From: Panulirus ornatus
Lineage: Eukaryota; Arthropoda; Malacostraca; Decapoda; Palinuridae
Assembly: GCF_036320965.1 (NCBI RefSeq)
Contig: NC_092249.1
Coordinates: forward strand, 2,037,614-2,101,613
Direction of reading: 5' to 3'
Length of the DNA: 64,000 nucleotides
In this document: positions 10,161 through 21,837 of the stretch, one piece after another
How the letters are laid out: each line of letters begins with the position of its first letter
Position numbering within the stretch: the stretch's first letter is position 1
The notes under the pieces: model-generated
Database searches by the model: none
What the model saw: the letters and a program-made list of their open reading frames with translations, nothing else
What the model was told of the DNA's origin: nothing
Translations under genes and position numbers: made by a program

Positions 10161-10813
10161 ATATCTAAAACACATAAATGCAGATATACATATCAACATA
10201 TACATACATGTACACAGAAATATACATATATAAACATGTACACATTCATATTTGCTTGCCTTCATCCATTTCCCACATTAGCGAGGTAGTGTCAATAACA
10301 GAGGACTGAGCCTTACAGGACAAAATCCTCATTTGGTCCCCTTCTTCGTTCCTTCGTTTGGAAAAGCCTAAGCCAAGTACTCAACTTATCAACCAAAATC
10401 TAGGAATGGATAAACAGCAGGGTTGACTATGGACTGACTGTCATGACCAGGGTTCAAACCTATTATGGAGGCTCCCTCTAAGCTCAGAAAGCCATTCATA
10501 TATACATCACAGGAAAATGTTAGCTTTTGAATTAAGAGTGGAAAATCACTTCCTCTAAATACAAACCTTCAAGTGACCTCCTTTTCCAGCAGGAGAATCA
10601 GGAAGCACATTTTTGATGAAAATTCCAGTCACAGAAGAACCAGACCAACTAAGATCCACCTTCCCTCCAACAATGGAAATACCAAGAGAATTCTTTTCAT
10701 CCCGATGTACCTGAAGAAGTAAATCATCTTATGTTAAAAAGTAATAGTAAGAAAACTTTTTCTAGGATCTTCTGTTTCCTAGCACTACCTTGCTGATGCA
10801 GGAAACTGCGATC

Positions 10814-10848
<35 letters not shown>

Positions 10849-10980
10849 TTTTTTTTTTTTTTTTTTTTTTTGCCGCTGTCTCCTGCGTTTGCGAGGTAGC
10901 GCAAGGAAACAGACGAAAGAAATGGCCTAACCCACCCCCATACACATGTATATACATATGTCCACACACGCAAATATACA
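10161..10980. repeat. segmental duplication, copy B (carries a PDZ7 exon)
   Basis: Partner of 1107-1917. After 10980 the tail module ends at 'GCAAATATACAT' and passes into a short (AAT)n at 10981-11000 and then unique sequence. Copy B lies upstream of the second-half PDZ7 exon in transcription order, so its exon is the one that gives a complete PDZ domain. Confidence 0.9.
10567..10710 (-). CDS. Patj: Patj/MPDZ exon: first half of PDZ7-like domain
   Basis: A 144-nt exon, phase 0-0, acceptor TTACTTCTTCAG, donor GTTTGT (weak). It encodes VHRDEKNSLGISIVGG, then a variable loop (KVDLSWSGSSVT), then GIFIKNVLPDSPAGKGGHLK. The GLGF-type loop SLGISIVGG is the peptide-binding signature of PDZ domains. 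The order 'SLGISIVGG, long loop, GIFIKxVLxDSPAG' is specific to PDZ7 of the MPDZ/PATJ family. Upstream it joins exon 14385-14296 (ERTVV|VHRD); downstream it joins 6905-6780 (HLK|TGDR). 14 of 48 codons end in G or C. It is bracketed by LINE copies in opposite orientations (9393-10160 minus, 13250-14213 plus), which could pair in the pre-mRNA. Confidence 0.92.
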
Positions 10981-11284
10981 TAATAATAATAATAATAATA
11001 AAACATTTCTAAAAAACAAATGAGCCTCTTCCATAAAAAATCTGAATGAAATTCTAACTTGCGTAAACAAAAGAAATGGAAAAGAACCAAGCTTCACGTG
11101 AGCCAGTAAAGGAAAGGAATGACAATATCATATTACTTTTCTCTTATATAAATAAAAAAGCTAGACAATCACAATAATCATACCAGAAGAGTACATAAAA
11201 AAGTACCGACTGTTTGTGTAAACTGAAAAAGGTATTACTGTTTCCTGAGTGCTGGAAGAGTAATAGAAATAACAAGAATACAAA

Positions 11285-11965
11285 TGTGTGCCACGGGAAG
11301 GGGTGGGGTACAACCCCTTACCACCCATGAGTGGTAGAGGATGTGTGGAGCAAAAGTTTGCTTTGATGAATCTGTATGAAATATACTTAGAAAAAGAGAA
11401 TGATTTCATCACAGCATCTATGGACCTGGAGAAAACCTATAACAGGGATGACAGAGATGCCATGTGGCAAGCACTATGAATATATAGTGTAGTACGAAGG
11501 CTAAGTAATATAGAGAAGTTTTTATCATGAGTATGTGTGTGTGTGTACAAGTAGGGAGGAGACTGAGTGGTTCTGGGTGAAGGTGGGTCTACGCTAAGGA
11601 TGAGTGATGTCACCACCACCAAAGCTGTTTTATCATTCATGGATGCACTGGTGTGGGAGTTAAATACAAGGATTATGGAGCAAAGGGTGAGTCTAAAGTA
11701 TGGTTGAGATCAGGTTGCTTCACAGATCATTCAGTTGATATTTGCAGATAACATGGCTCTGATTACAAAATCCAGAGATTCAGGAGTATGTGAAAGGAGG
11801 AAATTCCTAGTTAATATGAACAAATAATAGTGATAAATTACTGCAGGGACAAGAGAGAAGATGGCTGAAGTTAACATACAAACTGGAAGGACCTGGAATG
11901 GCTGGAAGTTTTATAATTCTGAGAGTGAACCAAGTGGTCTGAAGTGAATCACACGACAGAAGAAG
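11285..11965 (+). mobile_element. LINE family A, old decayed RT fragment
   Basis: Plus-strand sequence encodes SGRGCVEQKFALMNLYEIYL, then MDLEKTYNRDDRDAMWQAL before a stop, and further on, with frameshifts, FADNMALI and CERRKFLVNMNK. These match SGRGCVDQVFALKN, MDLEKAYDRVDRDALWKVL, FADDTALVA and CGRRKLRVNVNK of the long copy. The catalytic FADD has become FADN, so it is dead. It is the oldest family A copy recognised on this strand. Confidence 0.82.
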
Positions 11966-12778
11966 GGGCCATGTTCACCGGTGCATCAAGGCATATGTGG
12001 AACAACATATTGGTCTTTAATCCTTATGAAGTGAACATAATAAACTGCTGTTCTCTTCAGAAAAAGCAACTGGCATCAACTGGTGTTCTAATTTCTTCCA
12101 CCTCTGTTTAAATGTCCAATAACATTACTGTACCATTAGTAGCCTACAGAGGTATCTTCCACTGCTAGCAAGGCACAAGAAATAATTCTGCTCTCCTTAG
12201 TACCTACAACTGCCATTATAGGTGCAATGATGCCAAAACAAAAGTCATACTATAAGTTTCTGTGAATTTTTTGTTCCTTCTGAATGTTATCATCTCATCT
12301 ATACCATCCCCTCAACATCCCATCATGGACTTTCCAGACTATGCCCACCAGTCAAAGATAAAAGGCACAGATCGATATGTTTCATGGTTAAGAACAGATG
12401 CGAGTCTAGGGCTTTGAATGCAAGGGAAAGGAAGAATGGATGCGTCTCTCTATCTATCTATCTATCAAGATCTTTGATGTCGGTTCCTTTCTGGAACTCC
12501 CTCAAAGGGGTGGACACAGCAACGGAGTGATTACAGTATGTAGTGTGAGATGTCAGGAATGACTGTGTCAGAGAGTGGTATGGTACGGTGTTACTAGACT
12601 CTCTATGCTCATGGTTATACAACAAGTGCAACCTTTGGAAAGCTTTATCACTGAAAGTACAGTCTTTTCAGATAACTTCCCTCTCCAAAAAAGTCTAAAT
12701 TTCCCTGCTACTAAGAGTAGCAAAGCCTTGGACTGCAGGAGCCATATTAAAGGTCCTGGGTAACAATGGAATTCTTTT
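11966..12778. other. intron sequence, nothing recognised
   Basis: No supported exon. A short (TCTA)n stretch occurs at ~12450-12465, and a possible short R3-like fragment at 12470-12530. Confidence 0.4.
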
Positions 12779-12950
12779 TTGGAAATTGGTCCTGGCATGG
12801 TTATAAATAAATAGAGGTGTGACGTTAAGCAACTCTAAATGGAAATTGGTCCTGGCATAGATATACATAAATAAACAGAGGTGTGATATTAAGCAACTCC
12901 TTCAAGGAAACTGGTCTTGGAAGAGTCATAAATAAATAAACATGAGCTTT
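12779..12950. repeat. degenerate ~60-bp tandem repeat, three copies
   Basis: Units begin with 'GGAAATTGGTCCTGGCAT' or the variant 'GGAAACTGGTCTTGG' and include 'ATAAATAAA'. Periodicity is about 60 bp with substitutions between copies. Not coding. Confidence 0.75.
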
Positions 12951-13249
12951 CGCTAATCCAGAGAAATGTTGAGATGTTTAATACAGCTGTATTCAACAAA
13001 TAAAAGGCCACATGACACATTCTTTCTTTTTTTCCAGCTTTTCCTTCCTCTCCTCCCTTACTGGCATCCTGCTTTATAACTAAGGCAAGCATAATCAATT
13101 CAATCCATAACTTGCTTTTACAAAAACATACTGACCATGGCAAAACGGAATTATGCAACAAAAAATACATAAAACACTTTAAAACAAATCAAACATATGT
13201 AAGAATTATTCATCTTGAAACTTTTTATAAGCAATCATCTCTTCTGTCT

Positions 13250-14175
13250 AAATGAGAAACTGCAGAAGCTGGTGACTGAGTTTGGTAAAGTGTGTGGAAG
13301 AAGAAAGTTGAGAGTAAATGTGAATAAGAGCAAGGTTATTAGGTACAGTAGGGGTGAGGGTCAAGTCAATTGGGAGGTGAGTTTGAATGGAGAAAAACTG
13401 GAGGAAGTGAAGTGTTTTAGATATCTGGGAGTGGATCTGTCAGCGGATGGAACCATGGAAGCGGAAGTGGATCATAGGGTGGGGGAGGGGGCGAAAATTT
13501 TGGGAGCCTTGAAAAATGTGTGGAAGTCGAGAACATTATCTCGGAAAGCAAAAATGGGTATGTTTGAGGGAATAGTGGTTCCAACAATGCTGTATGGTTG
13601 CGAGGCGTGGGCTATGGATAGAGATGTGCGCAGGAGGATGGATGTGCTGGAAATGAGATGTTTGAGGACAATGTGTGGTGTGAGGTGGTTTGATCGAGTA
13701 AGTAACGTAAGGGTAAGAGAGATGTGTGGAAATAAAAGGAGCGTGGTCGAGAGAGCAGAAGAGGGTGTTTTGAAATGGTTTGGGCACATGGAGAGAATGA
13801 GTGAGGAGAGATTGACCAAGAGGATATATGTGTCGGAGGTGGAGGGAACGAGGAGAAGAGGGAGACCAAATTGGAGGTGGAAAGATGGAGTGAAAAAGAT
13901 TTTGTGTGATCGGGGCCTGAACATGCAGGAGGGTGAAAGGAGGGCAAGAAATAGAGTGAATTGGAGTCATGTGGTATACAGGGGTTGACGTGCTGTCAGT
14001 GGATTGAAGCAAGGCATGTGAAGCGTCTGGGGTAAACCATGGAAAGCTGTGTAGGTATGTATATTTGCGTGTCTGGACGTGTGTATGTACATGTGTATGG
14101 GGGGGGGGGGGGTTGGGCCATTTCTTTCGTCTGTTTCCTTGCGCTACCTCGCAAACGCGGGAGACAGCGACAAAG

Positions 14176-14213
<38 letters not shown>
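13250..14213 (+). mobile_element. LINE family A insertion, plus strand
   Basis: A 5'-truncated copy starting at the codons EKLQKLVTEFGKVCGRRK. It keeps an open frame to the RT stop near 13988 (YLGVDLSADGTMEAEV, VVPTMLYGCEAWAMD, GHMERMSEERLTKR, RPNWRWKDG), then the 3' UTR with a G13 run (14100-14112), the terminal hairpin and poly(A) at 14179-14213. The ORF is intact over its length but lacks endonuclease and the RT catalytic motifs, so it is immobile. It is very similar to the 28.3 and 46.8 kb copies, so it is young. Confidence 0.92.
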
Positions 14214-14215
<2 letters not shown>

Positions 14216-14295
14216 AAGAACAAGTGAACACTGCATTATTTGCATATATACACCCTTTCCCTGTCAACTGAATAATAAAACTTTTAAAAACTTAC

Positions 14296-14385
14296 CACAA
14301 CAGTGCGTTCAGGACCCCAGTGTTTGCCATCAAGCATGGGACTTGAAGAGTTGGAACGGCCTTCTGATGCTGCCACCGTGATGCC
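14296..14385 (-). CDS. Patj: Patj/MPDZ linker exon preceding PDZ7
   Basis: A 90-nt, 30-codon exon, phase 0-0, acceptor ATCAATAACAG, consensus donor GTAAGT. It encodes a Ser/Gly-rich linker (GITVAASEGRSNSSS) ending in HWGPERTVV, which is the first beta strand of PDZ7. In MPDZ the equivalent is NWNQPRRVELWREPSKSLG, so the W-x-x-P-x-R-x-V pattern is conserved. It joins Q|G with the large upstream exon and V|V with 10710-10567. No independent domain. Confidence 0.88.
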
Positions 14386-17300
14386 CTGTTATTGATGTCA
14401 TACAAATTATCTTTAACACTTATTCTTAATGTTAATATAAAGCACAAGGGCTGAAACAGTGAGGTATGAAAAATTCCTCAATCACTTAAAAACATCTCTT
14501 CATTAGCTTCGTTTGTCTATATAAAGCTATGAAAATAAGTTTAGGCACATTGTATTACTTACATTAACAATCAAAGATTCAATGACAATAAAACTAATAA
14601 ATGATTAAAACTCAAGTCTTGAGTGTATCAATAGATGGCTGTCCATTTTCACTCAATACAATCAATAATGAGTGATTATGATGCAAACATTTTCATATTC
14701 TCAGTCTGCAAGCACTCTTAAATTTAAAACATTTCAGCTCTATATATCACATACTTCACTGAGGTACATTAGGAACTATAAAGCAAGTCATTATGCTTGG
14801 TGACTGTAATGTAATCTAATATCTGGCCTACACAAGGTTGAAAATTTAAAGTTAAGTTTCAAAGAACTCTAAAAGAAGAATATCATCAGTTAGATAATAA
14901 TGTGGATAGATGAGCATTGCTTACCTTATCCTCTGATAGCTTAAGTGATCAATCAGTGATATCACACACAGACTAATTCTCTTGTAATATCAAAAAATTA
15001 CTATATGTCCAAGAAGCAGAGAAAGGACGCATTAATGTAAAATTTCAATGCTACTTAAAGAATTAGCAAGCCAAAAGAAGCATCTTTCAAACTCTGACAG
15101 AAACTACATCACATGAACTAAATGTGTGGCAAGGATATATTATTCATAACCTTGAAAGCTTTTAACATCTATTTAGCATTAAGGGAAAGTGGCTAAAACT
15201 TAATATACTGGCAGTCTAACAGTTTGCATCCCTAAATCATATAAAAGTAGGTGAATTCAAACAAAAGAATTCAAAGATCAGGGTGAAAATATCAAAACAT
15301 GCCAAAAAAATTAATTAAATTAATAGAGTACTCATAATACTGTCAGCCATTTCTAGCTCTATCACAATGCAAACACAGATAAATATCAAAAATCCATAAT
15401 CCCTAGGGCCAAGCAATATTCATATTTGGAACTTACTAAGATTTTAAAAACATTTGCCACAGATTGTGGTATGAGGATATTATAACCTCCACAGTGATCT
15501 GTATGCCCAATGTATGTTTAATGGTTGCTTGTTTGCAATACAAACAAATATATAATACAATGAATTCTGATTTATCCAGAACATTTGGGACCAGACCCCA
15601 CTTGGTCGAGTGCATTTTCCCATTAAGCAAGTACAGTATTTAGATTTGCATTACTGAATAAGATATCTCTATCTATATCCCTGGTGGCCCATTCCCTTTG
15701 GGAATTTCCTGAAGGGGGCAGTTACTGCAAAAGTCTCCATAACTTGTGAACTCCAGTAAATAAGATAATGAACAAATTGTATCTTTGCAAAAATAATAAA
15801 AAATATCTATGAGAAATGCTATTGTGGTCTATCTGTAGCATGTAAGGTTTACAACTGCCTTGTCAAAAATGTGGAGGTAAGACCTTTATGATGCACACAT
15901 TCCAGGCTGTGGACCACAATACATTTTTTCTTGTTTGCTGTTTCCCATGTTAGTGAGGAAGTACCTGGCACAGACGAAGAAATGGTCTCATTTGCTCACA
16001 CCCAATATTATGTTCAGTACTGTAAATGTTTACATTTGCAATTGTATATGTTTAACTGTTATTTCTTTTCAAAGACAACTTCCTTGTGTTTTGTTCTATC
16101 ACTACAAACTTTACAAACTTGTCAGCCAATTAGTGTGGACTCCAACCTACCTACTCACATGTACCTAAAAATTTTTTGCTTAAAGCAGGGATAGCAGATA
16201 GCATTAACCATGTACCTTGCTTGATTTACATTATTTTCTGCATCCAAACACTGCAACTGTCAATCTCTGATTTATCTGATTTTTCTATTCAGATATATAT
16301 CAAATTCTTAGTTTTGAAGTTTAGGACTGTTCTGTGTTCACTTTCTTCTGGAACATTCTCACTACAGCAAAGATCATATTCTTATCTTCTGGATATGTAA
16401 TCCTGTGTACTGCGTTTAATATCACAGTCATTTTACATACCGCTGAAGCATGACAGGATGCACCTCAGTCAACCTGCACATGCAACTGATGACTACTATT
16501 TTGTTTTTCCACTCAGCGATCTAGACAAGTACGGTCTAGATAACCAGGAATCAATGCATATAAATCATTGATCACACAACTGAAATTGTCAATGGAACAC
16601 CAAAGCTCCATGCCACAATAATCTTGAATGCACTGAGCCATGGATTTTGGGATTAAATATATGGATTTCTGATATTTTACCCGTAATTTAAAACACCCAA
16701 ACAGATTTTTTTTTTTCTGAGACTTCATTCCATATATATAGATAAATTCAACATGTGGATACATGATATGTACAAGAACATAAAAATTCCATCTATCATA
16801 ACAAAGTGACCACCCCTCCCTCACTTGATCCGCTGCTGCTGTTCTCCAATTAAGAGCTGAGATGATGATACACACACCAATCACGTAAACTAACAGTTTA
16901 CCTCACTCTACTACGGCAGGTGCTAAAATTCTTTTAACAAAGATGGTTTATCGGTTTTGATATCATAAGCAAAAGGCAAAATTAAAGGGCAATTGGGATG
17001 AAAGATTTATCAATCAACAGGCCTAGCTACAACCCACTCTGTTTGGTAATAGAAAAATAATATCTTAGAAATTATGACTTTTTGTATACTATACGTAAAC
17101 TGTGGATTCACACTACCATAATATGTGGCAGCAAGCCTGTTTATATAATGTGAGGCAAATATCTTCTTGAATTGCATTTCATGGAAAAAGCAGTCCATCA
17201 GAGTAAGGGTTAGCAGAAAATAACAGGAAGTGCATGGAATTACACAGAAGCCAATCAAAATGAGGTGAGGCAGACACTAACAAAAAGTGCATATATGTAA

Positions 17301-17737
17301 AGGAATCAGTATATACATTCAACTATTTTCTTTCTGTGTTCACCCAACTGCCTTAGTGAGGTAGCAAAAGAAAAAATGAGCTATGGCTTCATCTGCACAT
17401 CCCAGGCCCTCCCAACCCCAACGCAGTACAATCCTATCCCCCTCCTTCCATGCCTCTCACATTTACCTTCCACTCTAACCCAAAATCAACTGATTAATCT
17501 TGTAAGGAACATACCCTGTAAGATTAGGAGAGTACCCAGAACCAGGATCATAAAGAACAAAGAATCATCAAAAAAGGAAAAAAGCAATTCTCTAAATCTG
17601 GTGCTGTATGGACAAATAAATTGGCATGTTAAATAAAATCAGGTTAGCTGGTGTCTAATACTTGTCCTTCCCTTCTCTGCCACTACCAATGGATTAACAA
17701 TATATATGATAAAAATATGATGTAATATTCATTATAC
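14386..17737. other. intron with old repeats
   Basis: AT-rich, no supported exon. Recognised pieces are a decayed family R3 fragment at 15680-15765, a decayed SINE-like head at 15925-15985, and a possible SINE-like fragment at 17335-17385 ('TTAGTGAGGTAGCAAAAG'). The remainder is featureless. Confidence 0.5.
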
Positions 17738-18130
17738 TTAATCGCTGTTTCTCACGTCAGGAAGGTAGTGCAAGGAAACAGATGAAAGAATGGCCCAACC
17801 CACCACATACTCATGTATACACATAAATGCCCACACACGCACATATACATACCTATACATTTCAAAGTATAAATACATATACATAGACATATACATCTTT
17901 CTTTCTTTTCTTTCATACTATTCGCCATTTCCCTAAGAACAGAGGACTGGGCCTATGAGAGAATATCCTCACCTGGCCTCGTTCTGTGTTCCTTCTTTTG
18001 GAAAAATTAAAAAAAATGAGAGGGGAGGATTTCCAGCCCCCCGCTCCCTCCCCTTTTAGTCACCTTCTACGACACGCAGGGAATACGTGGGAAGTATTCT
18101 TTCTCCCCTATCCCCAGGGATACATATATA
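17738..18130 (-). repeat. SINE-like family S plus LINE-tail-like head
   Basis: A diverged family A tail-like block (17740-17880) is followed by a fairly complete family S unit. It holds 'TTCGCCATTTCCC', 'AACAGAGGACTGGGCC', 'GTTCCTTCTTTTGGAAAA', 'GAGGGGAGGATTTCCAGC', 'CTTCTACGACACGCAGGG' and a terminal 'CCCTATCCCCAGGGATA'. The latter four blocks recur at 53385-53500. The end carries the palindrome TCCCCAGGGA. Confidence 0.75.
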
Positions 18131-18187
18131 CACATATACATACTCATACTTGCTGCCTTCATCCATTCCCGTTGCCACCCAACCACA

Positions 18188-18505
18188 CTTAATCGCTGTT
18201 TCTCACATCAGCGAGGTAGCACAAAGAAAGAGATGAAAGAATGGCCCAACCCACCACATACACATGTATACACATAAATGCCTACACACGCACATATGCA
18301 TACCTATACATTTCAATGTATAAATACATATACATACACATACACAGACATATACATATATACACATGTACATATTCATACTTGCTGCCTTCATCCATTC
18401 CTGTCACCATCCCACCACACATGAAATACATGGGTGGGATGGGCCATCCCTCGTCAGTTTCCTTGTGCTACCTTGCTGACGCGGGAGACGACAATTAAGT
18501 ATATG
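18188..18505 (-). repeat. LINE-tail-like repeat, facing pair of heads
   Basis: It starts with 'CGCTGTTTCTCACATCAGC' followed by 'GAGGTAGCACAAAGAAAG'. Near 18468-18490 an inverted counterpart reads 'GTGCTACCTTGCTGACGCGG'. The two heads face each other ~270 bp apart, so the stretch can fold back. It includes a long (ATACAT/ACAC)-rich middle. Confidence 0.65.
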
Positions 18506-18529
18506 CAATGTATGTAAAAATACATATAT

Positions 18530-18840
18530 ATCTGACATCTGTTCTCTCCTGGAACTCACTCAAGGGGGCTGCCATGGCAATTGAGTCTCCAGATCTGATG
18601 AAATCTAGTGCTGCTTCTTAGCCTTTGGTGCCTCACCCTTACCAAGCCACTGGCAGAGGGCAACTCTAGTCCAGTGTTTGCAGACTCCTAACTACTGTTC
18701 CTACTGACTTCTTGCACCTAAAGTGTCTACCTAATGTTCTTGCCAAATGTTACAACCTAATACTTCTACCTAAAGCTCCTGCCTAATGTTCCTACCTAAT
18801 GCTCTTGCCAAAATTTTCCTACCTACTAATTCTATCTGCT
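18530..18840. repeat. family R3 copy with decayed 'CTACCTAATG' repeats
   Basis: 18590-18700 matches the R3 cassette at 7240-7350. Downstream, 18715-18835 has degenerate ~16-20-bp repeats built on 'CCTAATGTTCTTGCC' and 'CCTACCTAATGCTC'. Confidence 0.6.
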
Positions 18841-20267
18841 GTCCCTATCATTTTGCCAAAAGGCAGGGATACCACACAGTGCTCACCACAGGCATCTAAT
18901 TTTCCTGTAAGATAAGGCAACTGCACTGATTTATGTTAGTTATAAACAGCAACATTATGTAAAATTCAAGTATATATGTTCAGAATGAAAAAATATGTAT
19001 CCATGACAATATACATTATGGCATAGGTGAAATTTTTTGCTCAGTTTAAGTAACACACCACAAACATTTTACTAAATTTCCTACACATCAAAAGAGTCCA
19101 TGACATATGAATATATTTCATAAGTTACTGCTAAACAGCTTTTTCTTCATATCAATATTTCAAGTGAAAGCAATAGCTGTGTGAAATTACAATATGTATG
19201 TCAATACCATTAAAAGATAAATAATGCTATATATATTCAGATGAATATTATGCTTAAAAGACCAGGCAAATTTATATCTCTATAGAGATAATGATGCCAG
19301 TCATGACTCTCATTGCAATCAGTCAGATTGGTAAATTAATTATTATTTCCTTAAAGAGGCATAATGACTGATCAACTGCCAAACCAATGACGCACAAAGG
19401 TTAAACCATTTGCTGAGGATGTCTTTCCATTCCCCATCCTCTGCTTTGCCCAAGGTTTACAGTAGACCCATACCTCACTGTTGGGTAACCATGCCTTCTT
19501 AAACTGAAGGAAGTGAAAGCTCAAGTCTACTTTGTTCACAGGTTTAGTCTTTGGTATACTGGTATAATATCAATTCATACCATCAGCATAAAGCAAATGG
19601 ACTCCAACAGGTGCCCAACTTTACTAGTCTATCTCCTGCTGAGTGCTCTTAAATCAGTTATACTATTGGGAGGGCATACAAAACTGACAGCAAGGAAGAG
19701 TGAGTCTGGCACAAACCCAAGATGCAACAAGGAATATGAGCAATCCCTATCCTAACAATTAATTCTTTAGGCTTATCAAGATAATCAGTTGGCTGACAAG
19801 AATTAATCATATGAAGAACATAAAAATAATACTACTGTGTGTTAGCATAATGATACAACTTTCAGAACATTATACTACTGCTCGAAGCTGGTAAAGGAAG
19901 AGCATCGGGTACAATACTCATGACTTTGCTTTCTTATGAATCACAGGCACTCATAAATGGGCGTCTAAAACATCTGAAACACAGTGTACACTCAAAGCAC
20001 ATTACATATAGTTTCGATACTGGGTTAGTCTTCCTCACTAGCAACAAAAGTTAAGAAATATTAAATGCATGAATAAACTAAATATTCTAAAAGTTTTACT
20101 TTTTACCACTGTACAAAAGGGAAACAGCATCTACATTACATAAGTTCTTCAACTCATCTAATCTACTAAAAAACTGGTTTCAATTACATAACTGGACATA
20201 TCATTTAGTCTTGGAAAAACTGTCAAGAAATTAACACTGAAAGCTGACAAAAACATGCAAAATGTAA
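18841..20267. other. intron sequence, nothing recognised
   Basis: AT-rich single-copy sequence. No exon with splice signals, no RNA gene, no element. Confidence 0.45.
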
Positions 20268-20686
20268 AAGTGTGTGTGTGTGCATCTGTCTGATTATCTG
20301 TATCTAATTACCTATCTGTACACTGCAAGGGAGTTCTATACCCACAGGATACCATATGTTGAACTTTATCTACACTTTTAAACATCTGCATACTGTAAGA
20401 AGTCACAATTTCATTATTAAGGTTATTCCAATCATCCATGACTTCAATTCTGCTCAGTCTCTTGAATAATCACTCAGTTGTACTGTACTGGGAAACAGTC
20501 ATACACTTGGGCCCCATTTCTTGAATATTCTCTACTATCATACAATTTTTCAAAGGCCCCATTTCTTGAATATTCTCTACTATCATACAATTTTTCAAAC
20601 TTCTGTATACCATTTGCAAATACTTTGTTCATTCATTCACTACTCTTATACTGTAAGATTACTAACTTTATGTCCATTCGAAAAAT

Positions 20687-20719
<33 letters not shown>

Positions 20720-21600
20720 TTGTGTAATATATACTGTACTTTAAGGGAGTTTACACTTTTGGGGCCCCATCTCTTGATATTTTCTTCATAAAACTGCTAA
20801 AATTTCTGTATGCAACCTGCATCTATCATTTCTTCATTCATTTCATTCCATTCATCATCATTATCATACTATAATACTATTTCACACATTTTCTAATAAG
20901 GACCTTCCTTAACTTCATGGTAAGTCCACTGGATGTTCTATCACTACATCTCTCAAAGATCTGTCTAGTGTCTCCATAAACAATAAGTGTGGGTTTGTGT
21001 GTATTACCAATTTGTATTGTATAGGGAGGGAGTTTCACACTTATAGGGCTCTAACTCTTAATCTTGTAGAGGTGTACAATGTCTTTACTCCTGAATGAAT
21101 ATACACACACACACACTCCAGCCTAAGCTAGGTACCCATTTATCGATCAGCCCTGAGGGGAAGATGAACACCTGGATTGGGTTTGGGCCAACTGTTGTGC
21201 CTGGGATTTGAGCTCATGCGGGCCCGTGCTGGTTCATGGTCAGTTATAAACCACTACACTAAAGGCTCATGGTGTGTGCATGTGTGAAATTACCTATTTG
21301 TATGGGGAGGGAGCTTTACATTCGTAGGGTCTCATCTCTCAAACCTTCTCTGCTCATCATTACAACTTATTTAACTTCTGTATGCTGTCTACATTTACTG
21401 TTTCCTCATGCAGCATGTTTAATTACCTATCTGGACTGCATACAGAGGTACTTCTACATTTGCAAGGCCATGTCCCTTGAACATTCTCAACAATAATGTT
21501 TCTTAAATTTATGTATACTTTCTGTGTGACTGTTTAATTATTTCTTTATACAATACAAAGAGAATTCTACACTTGTGGGAACCTTCTCTTGAACTTCCTT
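20268..21600 (-). mobile_element. cluster of LINE family B 3' ends, same orientation
   Basis: The block whose sense strand reads like '...GGGCCCCACGAGTGTAAAACTC' and 'CCCTCCCC...ATACAAATAGGTAATT' recurs on the minus strand near 20310-20350, 20745-20775, 21005-21055, 21285-21345, 21425-21480 and 21535-21600. It is usually next to (GT)n on the left, with a pure (GT)n at 20692-20725. A 45-bp perfect tandem duplication occupies 20511-20600. Each copy is only 60-150 bp and decayed. The same 3' UTR sits at 40190-40495 and 41440-41550. The coding end of that family there resembles the C-terminal 'VxxWNxL...VxxxxSxxxFxxLYD' region of CR1/jockey-like LINE proteins. No intact ORF here. Confidence 0.65.
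21105..21267 (-). repeat. tRNA-derived SINE-like repeat
   Basis: On the minus strand the sequence begins 'TAGTGTAGTGGTTTATAACTG', which fits the pol III A box (TRGYNNANNGG) exactly as TAGTGTAGTGG. A decayed B-box-like 'AGCTCAAATCC' follows ~45 nt later. The distal part (GGTACCCATTTATCGATCAG on the plus strand) resembles a block I associate with crustacean dispersed repeats; this is recollection, not checked. Not a functional tRNA: stems do not pair. Confidence 0.6.
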
Positions 21601-21837
21601 TACTATCAAATACTCTCTATACTTTTGCAAGCTGTCACTATTTGCAGTTTCTTGACTTACTCAATCCAAACATCCTCCACCTTCACACTAAAACAGTCCT
21701 TCATGTCCTTCTTAATAAGCTGCTTGATATGATCCCTTGTTACTCTATAACTGTATCTTATCTAAACCTGTTCACTGTCAATGCTGGAGAAATAATTTTG
21801 AAACTTTAAGGTTGCAACCAGTAAGTTTCATATTCTC

